Below are positions 1 to 4,641 of a stretch of DNA of 5,862 nucleotides, in pieces. This DNA is from DATHGT01 sp035317605 (GTDB lineage Bacteria > Methylomirabilota > Methylomirabilia > Rokubacteriales > CSP1-6), in NCBI GenBank assembly GCA_035317605.1, contig DATHGT010000067.1, positions 1 to 5,862 of the forward strand, read 5' to 3'. Each line of letters starts with the position of its first letter. Position 1 is the first letter of the stretch. The position numbers and the translations under genes are program-made. The notes below the pieces were generated by a model, which saw only the letters and a list, made by a program, of their open reading frames with translations, had not been told where the DNA came from and did no database searches.

Positions 1-1407
1 GGCTTCGTCCAGGTCGCGCGCGACGTTGCCGTAGGCGTTGTCGTTGAACACGACCGCGACCACGTTGATGCCGTAGCGCACCGCCGTCGACATTTCCTGC
101 ACGTTGTAGAAGAAGCCGCCGTCGCCGCAGATCGCGATCACCGGCTTGTCGGGGCAGGCGACCTTGGCGCCGAGCGCGACCGGATACGCGTAACCGAGGT
201 TGCCGGAGTACGACGACGTCACGAACGTGCGCGGGCGGTAGACGGGCCACGCTGGGCGCGCGAAGTAGCCGATCTGGGTCATGTCGCCGACGAAGATGGC
301 CTCTTCCGGCGTGCCCGCGCGCAGGCTCTTGATAATCGACGTCTGGGGCTCCTGGGTGATCGAATCCATGATCTCCGCGCGCAGCGACTCGCGCTCGGTC
401 TTCCGGGAGGGCCGCGACGGTCCACCGGCGCGCAGGCGCTCGACCAGCTCTTCGAGCGTGGCCCGCGCGTCGCCGGGCAGGCCGAACGTCTTGGCGTGGT
501 TGCGGCCGAGCTCGTCGGGATCGATGTCGATCTGGATGACCTGCTGGTCCTTGCCGAACCCGGCCACCGCCACGCGACTGGCCACCACGAGCACGACGTC
601 GGCCGAGCTCACGTACCGTCGCAGCGGGCTCTCGGGCGAGAGCGCGGCGCCGAGCGAGAGATCGCTGGCGTCGCTGATCGCGCCCTTGCCCTCGGCGCTC
701 TGCACGACACCCGCCTGGAGATAGTCGGCGACCGCGGCGAGGGCCTCGTGAGCGCCCGAGGGATGGACGCCGCCGCCCGCGTAGATCAGCGGACGCTCGG
801 CGGCGAGCAGCATCGCTGCCGCGCGCTCGAGGTCAGCGCGCGAGGGGACGAGCCGCTCGTGCTTGGCCGGCTCGAGCAGCGTGACCTCGCCCTCGTTTTC
901 CATCGTCTCGGGTGACATCTCGATCTCGACCGGACGCGGGCGACCGTTGCGCAGGTGATGGACCGCCTCGTGGACCGCGGCCGGCACGTCCGCGATCTCG
1001 AGCACGCGGCGCCGCCACTTGGTGATGGGCGCGATGCAGTCGAGCTGGTCGTGGACTTCGTGGAGCACGCCGACGTGACGGCCGAGGCTTGCCTTGGGGA
1101 CTTGACCGGAGATCACGAACACCGGCGACGAGGCGGAGTACGCGGTGCTGATCCCCGCCGAGGCGTTGAGCAGACCCGGACCCGGCACCACGAGGGCGAC
1201 GCCGAACTCGCCGGTGGCTCGCGCGTAGCCGTCGGCCATGTAGGTGGTCGACTGCTCGTGACGCGTGGTGATGAACTTCACGTTCGGCTCGTCCCGCAGC
1301 GCCGCCATCACGCCGTAGAGCTGCACGCCGGGAACTCCGAACACCACCCGCCCGCCTTCGCGCACGAGCTGCGCCACCAGCGCCTCGCCACCCGTCATCG
1401 TCGCCAT
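1..1407 (-). CDS. ThDP-dependent enzyme, acetolactate synthase-like (C-terminus cut by window edge)
   Basis: The frame is open from the ATG at 1407 to base 1, giving 469 residues. Superfamily members are usually about 540-570 residues, so roughly 80-100 C-terminal residues lie outside the window. The N-terminal pyrimidine-binding domain (about 1-170) contains RHEQSTTYMADGYAR, with E51 at the position of the glutamate that activates the ThDP aminopyrimidine, and the loop VVPGPGLLNA. A central domain (about 190-330) follows, then the pyrophosphate-binding domain with GDGGF at 428-432 and VFNDNAYGN near 453-461. This is a GDG-x24-ND version of the ThDP/Mg motif, with D456 where many relatives have the second Asn. 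By family, such enzymes decarboxylate or carboligate 2-oxo acids in the cytoplasm; the substrate here is unknown and no IlvN/IlvH-like subunit is adjacent. The ATG at 1407 is the first standard start after an in-frame upstream stop. It is preceded only by a weak G-run (1414-1419); an ATG at codon 4 is the alternative. Confidence 0.93.
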   Translation of the reverse strand, partial: MATMTGGEALVAQLVREGGRVVFGVPGVQLYGVMAALRDEPNVKFITTRHEQSTTYMADGYARATGEFGVALVVPGPGLLNASAGISTAYSASSPVFVISGQVPKASLGRHVGVLHEVHDQLDCIAPITKWRRRVLEIADVPAAVHEAVHHLRNGRPRPVEIEMSPETMENEGEVTLLEPAKHERLVPSRADLERAAAMLLAAERPLIYAGGGVHPSGAHEALAAVADYLQAGVVQSAEGKGAISDASDLSLGAALSPESPLRRYVSSADVVLVVASRVAVAGFGKDQQVIQIDIDPDELGRNHAKTFGLPGDARATLEELVERLRAGGPSRPSRKTERESLRAEIMDSITQEPQTSIIKSLRAGTPEEAIFVGDMTQIGYFARPAWPVYRPRTFVTSSYSGNLGYAYPVALGAKVACPDKPVIAICGDGGFFYNVQEMSTAVRYGINVVAVVFNDNAYGNVARDLDEA

Positions 1408-1526
1408 CGATTGCCCCCCGTGAGATGTCAGCTTCGCGATCCTGATCGCCCGTGCGTCGCGTGCGGCTTCCAGGGCGCGGCCAGTGTAGCGCGAAGGCTG
1501 CGGGCGGTCGACCGCGTCGAAGGCGT

Positions 1527-1554
1527 GACTGTCTCAGTTTCGGTTCTGACAGTC
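1527..1554. promoter_or_regulatory. Spaced inverted repeat, candidate operator
   Basis: GACTGTC (1527-1533) and its exact reverse complement GACAGTC (1548-1554) are separated by 14 bases. Their centres are 21 bases apart, about two helical turns, so both half-sites would face the same side of the helix. This geometry suits a dimeric DNA-binding regulator. It lies about 120 bases upstream of the ThDP enzyme start at 1407 and about 130 bases upstream of the start point implied by the sigma-54-like site. No regulator gene is visible in the window, and a short RNA hairpin or chance are the alternatives. Confidence 0.35.
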
Positions 1555-1592
1555 CTCGTGGGCATTCCCCTGCACACTCGCCGCGGACGTTG

Positions 1593-1623
1593 AAAAAAGT
1601 GCCCGAGAATTGGCGATTTCTCG
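1593..1623 (-). terminator. Terminator-like hairpin plus T-run in the leader side of the ThDP enzyme
   Basis: Read on the minus strand, CGAGAA (1623-1618) pairs with TTCTCG (1609-1604) across an 8-base loop. Two G-U pairs may extend the stem. A run of six T (1598-1593) follows within a few bases. This has the form of a weak Rho-independent terminator. No minus-strand gene ends here: the next minus-strand start downstream is at 1407. It could therefore stop antisense transcripts of the exported-protein locus, or act as an attenuator if the promoter of the 1407 gene lies beyond 1625. The stem is short, so chance remains possible. Confidence 0.35.
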
Positions 1624-1645
1624 AAGCGGGGCGGAGACGTCACGA

Positions 1646-1661
1646 CTGGTCCGGGAGTTGC
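1646..1661 (+). promoter_or_regulatory. Sigma-54-like -24/-12 promoter match
   Basis: CTGGTCCGGGAGTTGC matches the sigma-54 consensus YTGGCACG-N4-TTGC, with invariant GG (1648-1649) and GC (1660-1661) at the correct spacing. The mismatch is C in place of A at 1651, and the base after GC is G rather than A/T. It would place transcription start near 1673, about 85 bases before the ATG at 1759. The inverted repeat at 1527-1554 then sits around -130, a usual distance for enhancer-binding activators of sigma-54. The match was found by eye in GC-rich DNA and has no independent support. Confidence 0.3.
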
Positions 1662-1743
1662 GTCTAACTCCTAACCGCGACGACGCGGTGCGAGCCGCAG
1701 GACGCTGGGGATGGGCCCCGCGCCCGCAGCGGTCGGACGAGAT

Positions 1744-1750
1744 GGGAGGA
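1744..1750 (+). promoter_or_regulatory. Ribosome binding site that fixes the start at 1759
   Basis: GGGAGGA lies 8 bases before the ATG at 1759, a strong Shine-Dalgarno match at good spacing. An in-frame ATG at 1711 has no comparable site, and using it would put a non-hydrophobic stretch in front of the signal peptide, so 1759 is preferred. Confidence 0.8.
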
Positions 1751-1758
1751 ACACTCAC

Positions 1759-2202
1759 ATGACTCGATGGATCGTGGGCGTCAGCATCTTCGCGCTGGTC
1801 GCGTCACTCGGCGGCATGTGTTCGCCGGCCGCCGCGGCCGACGTCAGGATCGGAGTCAACGTCGGGGTCCCGGCACCGGTAGTCGTCGCCCCGGCGCCAG
1901 TCTACGTCGCGCCGCCGCCGCCGGTCGTGGTCGCGCCCGGCGCTCCGGTCTACTTCTACGGATCGAGCTACTACACGCACTACAACCGCGCGTGGTTCGT
2001 CGGACCCGGATACGGCGGGCCGTGGGCCTTCGTCCCCGTCGCGCGGGTACCTCGCCCGATCATCGCGGTTCCGCACGCGTATCTTCGCGTGCCCCCGGGC
2101 CACGGCCATCACATCGCCGGCCCGCCGCCCTGGGCGCATGGCCACGGGCGCGGGCACGACCGCGGCCACGGCCACGGCCACGGCGGGCACCACCGCAACT
2201 AG
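1759..2202 (+). CDS. Small exported Val/Pro-rich protein with His-Gly-rich tail
   Basis: A protein of 147 residues. Residues 1-27 look like a Sec signal peptide: MTRW, a hydrophobic core (IVGVSIFALVASLGG), and an Ala-rich AxA-type cleavage site before D28. C21 is not in a proper lipobox, so a lipoprotein is unlikely. Residues 37-65 are V/P/A-rich, with PVVVAP twice and PVYVAP between them. Residues 66-112 are aromatic and look like a small conserved core (YFYGSSYYTHYNRAWFVGPG, then a WAFVPVARVPRP segment). The last 37 residues hold 11 His, largely as GH pairs, ending HGGHHRN. I know similar small hypothetical exported proteins in environmental bacteria but no assigned function. The tail suggests periplasmic binding of Ni, Zn, Cu or Co, which is inference. 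The gene stands alone on its strand, with hairpins after the stop and a candidate sigma-54 promoter upstream. Confidence 0.85.
   Translation: MTRWIVGVSIFALVASLGGMCSPAAAADVRIGVNVGVPAPVVVAPAPVYVAPPPPVVVAPGAPVYFYGSSYYTHYNRAWFVGPGYGGPWAFVPVARVPRPIIAVPHAYLRVPPGHGHHIAGPPPWAHGHGRGHDRGHGHGHGGHHRN
2164..2181 (+). repeat. Three tandem copies of GGCCAC inside the His-rich tail
   Basis: GGCCAC is repeated three times without interruption and contributes part of the Gly-His run of the exported protein. A six-base unit keeps the frame, so slippage here would change tail length in steps of two residues. Confidence 0.7.
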
Positions 2203-2234
2203 TGAGTTCAGTGTAGGGCGGCATCTTCAGCGCT

Positions 2235-2270
2235 TGTCCTTCGCCGTCCGACAGACCGCGGCGAAGGGCA
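2235..2270 (+). terminator. Strong hairpin downstream of the exported-protein gene
   Basis: Bases 2235-2246 (TGTCCTTCGCCG) pair with 2259-2270 (CGGCGAAGGGCA) as a 12-base stem with one G-U pair and a 12-base loop, starting 32 bases after the stop at 2202. No T-run follows, so it is not a classical intrinsic terminator. It may act as a U-less terminator, a Rho-linked 3' end or a 3' stabiliser. Confidence 0.45.
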
Positions 2271-2285
2271 GGCGGCGCCCTGCTC

Positions 2286-2315
2286 GGCGCGCCCCGGGGG
2301 AACCCGGGGCGCGTC
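2286..2315 (-). terminator. GC hairpin between convergent genes, just after the ThDP enzyme stop
   Basis: GCGCCCCGGG (2289-2298) and CCCGGGGCGC (2303-2312) form a perfect 10-base stem around a 4-base loop, GGAA on the plus strand and TTCC on the minus strand. Further pairs extend it to 2286-2315 with one G-U. It begins 4 bases past the stop codon of the minus-strand gene ending at 2320. No T-run flanks it on either side. Its place between converging genes suggests a two-way transcription barrier or 3' end element. Confidence 0.5.
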
Positions 2316-2319
2316 TCCA

Positions 2320-4032
2320 TCAAGGCTTCTTGCAGATCACGTTGAGCAATACCTGACGGCGTTCCTCGCGGATGATCTCGAGCGCGCGGGCGATGGCGTC
2401 GGGGAGGGCGGCGGGATCTTCGACGCGCTCGCCGTGGCCGCCTGAGGCCTGGCAAATCAGCTCGTAGTCGGGAGCCGGATCGAGATCGCTCAGCGGCATG
2501 GTGCCTGTGCGAACGGCCCAGCCCTGCGGCGCGTGCGCCTGCACCGAGCGCTTGACCGCGTTCCACGCCCGGTTGTTGAAGATCACCCAGAGCACCGGCA
2601 GATTGTAGGCGCGGGAGACCCAATGGGCGGCGGTCGGCGCGCCGAAGATGTAGGCGCCGTCGCCGAGGGCGCAGATCACGGTTTTGTCGGGCGACGCGAG
2701 CTTGGCGCCGAGCGCGGCGCCGAGACCCCACCCGAGACCGGCGGCTGGCGAGGAACCGAAGTACGTGCCGGGAGCGCGGAAGACCGTTTGCGTGTTGTCG
2801 AGATCGTACTCGTTGACCACCAGCGTGCGGGCGTCGATGACGTCGCCGATGCAGCGCGAGACCCACGCCATGTCGATGGGCTTGTCGTTCTGCACGGCCC
2901 GCGCGCGCGCGGCCCACGCGTCCTGGAGCCGCCGGTGTTCGGCCTCCCAGCGCGCGCGCCGCGCGGCGACCGCGGCCGGATCGGCGCCCGCCCGCCTGGC
3001 CGCTTCGGCGAGAGCGGCCAGTGTGAGGCGCGGGGCGCCCCCGAGCGAGAGGTCCACCGCGAAGCCGCGGATCGGGTAGCGCGCGAAGATCGGATCGTGC
3101 CCGACCTGGATGATCTGGGCGTCGGGTGACGGCGCTTTCATCTTCGGAAACCACGGGGCGTCGGTCTCGATGACCACGATCACGTCGGCGGCCTCGACGT
3201 ACGGCGTCGACTCGTAGCCGACGTGCAGCGGGTGATCCTGAGGGAAGTTCACGTGCGTGTGGTACTGGTCGACGACCGGGATGGCGAGCGCCTCGGCCAG
3301 CGCGACCAGCGGCTTCACCGCGTCGGGATCGCGCCCCGCCGACTTCACGATGATCAACGGATTCGTCGCCGACGCGAGCATCTCGGCCGCGCGCTGCACT
3401 GACGCGGGATCCGCCACGGTCGTGCCGTTGGCCGAAAGACGCGGCGTCTCCGAATACTCGAAGTCGGTCATGCGCTCGGACAGCACCTCGCGCGGCAGCG
3501 TGAGGTAGACCGGGCCCGCCGGCTCACTCGTCGCGATGGCGAGCGCGCGGTCGACCACGGTCTCGATCTGCGAGCCCATGCGCAGCTCGTAGTCCCACTT
3601 GACGTACTCGCGAACCATCGAGCCCTGGTCGAACGATTCCTGCGCCCAGTGGATCTGCCGGTTACGCGCTCCGGGCAGCGCGCCCTCTGTGAGTGGAGTA
3701 CGCCCGGCCGAGAACAGGATCGGCGCGTTGGCGCGGGCGGCGTTGATGATGCCGCCGAGCGCGTTGGCGGTGCCGACGGTGACGTGCACCATCACGAGCT
3801 GCGGCCGTCCGGTCACCATCGCGTAGCCGTGGGCCATGGCCACCGCGGGCGTCTCGTGGGGCACCGTGATGGGCCGCGGCAGGATCTGTCCCTGGGCCGA
3901 GCGGCGGGCGTAGGCCTCGACGATCGGCGCGAAGTCGGTCCCGGCGTTGCCGAAGAAATACTCGACCCGGCGCGAGGCCAGTAACTCGAGATAGGCCTCG
4001 GCCGCGCTCTCCACGTCCGCGCGCTTCTTCAT
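2320..4032 (-). CDS. ThDP-requiring enzyme, acetolactate synthase/benzoylformate decarboxylase superfamily
   Basis: A complete protein of 570 residues, the usual length for the superfamily. The N-terminal pyrimidine-binding domain (about 8-185) has VPHETPAVAMAHGYA with E60 as the expected ThDP-activating glutamate, then HVTVGTANALGG. The central domain (about 208-345) has a Rossmann-like pattern (PLIIVKSAGR, later ADVIVVIETDAPWF). The pyrophosphate-binding domain (about 390-570) has GDG at 457-459 and FNN at 485-487, giving GDG-x26-NN, with N487 as the likely metal ligand. The reaction is probably decarboxylation or carboligation of a 2-oxo acid, but the substrate is not predictable. It resembles unassigned 'thiamine pyrophosphate-requiring proteins' more than anabolic acetolactate synthase, and no regulatory subunit is adjacent. 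The start at 4032 has GAGGAG six bases upstream; an in-frame ATG at 4080 would overlap the preceding gene by 38 bases and lacks such a site. It is the last gene of a three-gene cluster. Confidence 0.95.
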   Translation of the reverse strand: MKKRADVESAAEAYLELLASRRVEYFFGNAGTDFAPIVEAYARRSAQGQILPRPITVPHETPAVAMAHGYAMVTGRPQLVMVHVTVGTANALGGIINAARANAPILFSAGRTPLTEGALPGARNRQIHWAQESFDQGSMVREYVKWDYELRMGSQIETVVDRALAIATSEPAGPVYLTLPREVLSERMTDFEYSETPRLSANGTTVADPASVQRAAEMLASATNPLIIVKSAGRDPDAVKPLVALAEALAIPVVDQYHTHVNFPQDHPLHVGYESTPYVEAADVIVVIETDAPWFPKMKAPSPDAQIIQVGHDPIFARYPIRGFAVDLSLGGAPRLTLAALAEAARRAGADPAAVAARRARWEAEHRRLQDAWAARARAVQNDKPIDMAWVSRCIGDVIDARTLVVNEYDLDNTQTVFRAPGTYFGSSPAAGLGWGLGAALGAKLASPDKTVICALGDGAYIFGAPTAAHWVSRAYNLPVLWVIFNNRAWNAVKRSVQAHAPQGWAVRTGTMPLSDLDPAPDYELICQASGGHGERVEDPAALPDAIARALEIIREERRQVLLNVICKKP

Positions 4033-4038
4033 GACGTT

Positions 4039-4044
4039 CTCCTC
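4039..4044 (-). promoter_or_regulatory. Ribosome binding site overlapping the upstream stop codon
   Basis: On the minus strand GAGGAG lies six bases before the ATG at 4032 and shares two bases with the TGA stop (4045-4043) of the peroxiredoxin-like gene. This decides the start of the ThDP enzyme and points to translational coupling. Confidence 0.8.
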
Positions 4045-4627
4045 ATTGGCACCGCTCCAGCTCCTGGAGGATCTCCGCATTGCTCGGGATCACGCGCAAG
4101 CCCGTCGCCGTCATGTACGCGCCACCCAGCGCGTAGCGGACCACGCCGCCCTTGTCGACGATGAAGAATCCCATGTCCTCGTCCGCCAGCAGCGAGGGCA
4201 TCTCGGTCAGCTTGAACGGCTCGCCGGGGTAATCGGTCTCGGGCTTGGGCGCCGTCATTCCGGCGTAGAGCGTCTTGGCGTAGTAGACGGGGCCGTGACT
4301 CCGGACGCCCAGCCCCCAGGTCTGCCGCACACTGTAGTCCGGATCGCAGAGATAGGGAAAGCGCAGCCCGAACTTCCGGGCATAGACGCGAGCCCGCTCC
4401 GGCGTGGAGTTCGTGACCTCGACGATCTCGGCGTCCCGCGCCGCGAACTCGCCGTAGCTCCGCGCGAGCTGCGACATCTGCTGGCGGCAGAACGGACACG
4501 CCATGCCCTTGGTGAACCAGACGATCACGTTCTTCTTGCCCCGATAGTCCGCGAGCGCCACGTCAGGCCCCTGCCCCGAAGGCAGGCGGAACGACGGCGC
4601 GACCTGTCCGACTCCGATCTGAGCCAT
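4043..4627 (-). CDS. Peroxiredoxin-like thiol protein (thioredoxin fold, AhpC/TSA-type)
   Basis: A protein of 194 residues, typical for a single-domain peroxiredoxin-like protein, with no signal peptide, so cytoplasmic. It opens with the usual redoxin start (VGQVAPSFRLPSGQG), followed by a beta strand and active-site segment NVIVWFTKGMACPFCRQQM with C44 and C47. Next come VEVTNSTPERARVYARKFG and FPYLCDPD (C94), then a C-terminal strand FFIVDKGGVVRYA (near 154-166). By family it would reduce peroxides or exchange disulfides through the fold's N-terminal cysteine. The canonical PxxxTxxC site is absent: the residues before C44 read WFTKGMA, and a CPFC pair replaces it, as in the peroxiredoxin-like 2 group. 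C193, the second-last residue, could be a resolving cysteine. It sits 13 bases after the TPR gene and 10 bases before the ThDP enzyme gene, so it is probably in one operon. The start at 4627 is backed by AAGGAG eight bases upstream. Confidence 0.92.
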   Translation of the reverse strand: MAQIGVGQVAPSFRLPSGQGPDVALADYRGKKNVIVWFTKGMACPFCRQQMSQLARSYGEFAARDAEIVEVTNSTPERARVYARKFGLRFPYLCDPDYSVRQTWGLGVRSHGPVYYAKTLYAGMTAPKPETDYPGEPFKLTEMPSLLADEDMGFFIVDKGGVVRYALGGAYMTATGLRVIPSNAEILQELERCQ

Positions 4628-4635
4628 GTCGACCT

Positions 4636-4641
4636 CTCCTT
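4636..4641 (-). promoter_or_regulatory. Ribosome binding site overlapping the TPR-gene stop
   Basis: AAGGAG on the minus strand is eight bases before the ATG at 4627, and its first base belongs to the TAA stop (4643-4641) of the upstream gene. It fixes the peroxiredoxin-like start, rather than in-frame starts further upstream near 4777, and supports coupling. Confidence 0.8.

Larger units (their letters stand above)
1408..1758. other. Divergent intergenic region, 351 bases
   Basis: This stretch separates the minus-strand ThDP enzyme from the plus-strand exported protein and must hold the 5' signals of both. I see no convincing gene in it: the short open frames on either strand have no good ribosome binding site and no recognisable protein features. 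It contains a spaced inverted repeat (1527-1554), a minus-strand hairpin followed by a T-run (1593-1623), a sigma-54-like promoter match (1646-1661), and a small hairpin with arms GGAGTT (1654-1659) and AACTCC (1666-1671) that overlaps the promoter match. It has more A/T-rich patches than the flanking genes, as expected for a regulatory region. No clear sigma-70 -35/-10 pair stood out. Confidence 0.8.

Noticed and set aside
955..1593. Plus-strand open frame of 212 codons opposite the left ThDP enzyme
   Set aside because: It is the antisense shadow of a well-supported enzyme with all superfamily motifs, and its own translation is His/Arg/Val-rich without a recognisable fold.
1490..1600. Possible TPP riboswitch in the minus-strand leader of the ThDP enzyme (AGGGGAATGCCC followed by CTGAGA)
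   Set aside because: These words resemble the first half of the THI box, but the required downstream half (CTGATCTGGATAATGCCAGCG-like) is absent between here and the start at 1407, and ThDP-using enzymes are not usual targets.
1590..1618. TTGAAA at 1590 as a sigma-70 -35 box
   Set aside because: At 17-base spacing the -10 position reads GCGATT, a poor match, and the A-run is better explained as the T-run of the minus-strand hairpin.
1711..1758. Upstream ATG at 1711 as start of the exported protein
   Set aside because: It would add 16 residues in front of a normal signal peptide, while the ATG at 1759 has a strong GGGAGGA site 8 bases upstream.
1534..1758. Small minus-strand open frames in the divergent intergenic region
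   Set aside because: They lack ribosome binding sites and protein-like composition, and they overlap the putative regulatory elements.
2060..3154. Long minus-strand open frame of 364 codons
   Set aside because: It overlaps the ThDP enzyme in another frame and is Arg/Ala/Gly/Pro-rich low-complexity sequence, a typical shadow in GC-rich coding DNA.
4033..4080. Longer start for the ThDP enzyme at 4080
   Set aside because: It would overlap the redoxin gene by 38 bases, has no Shine-Dalgarno, and adds a Ser/Arg-rich leader unlike the family, whereas 4032 has GAGGAG at good spacing.
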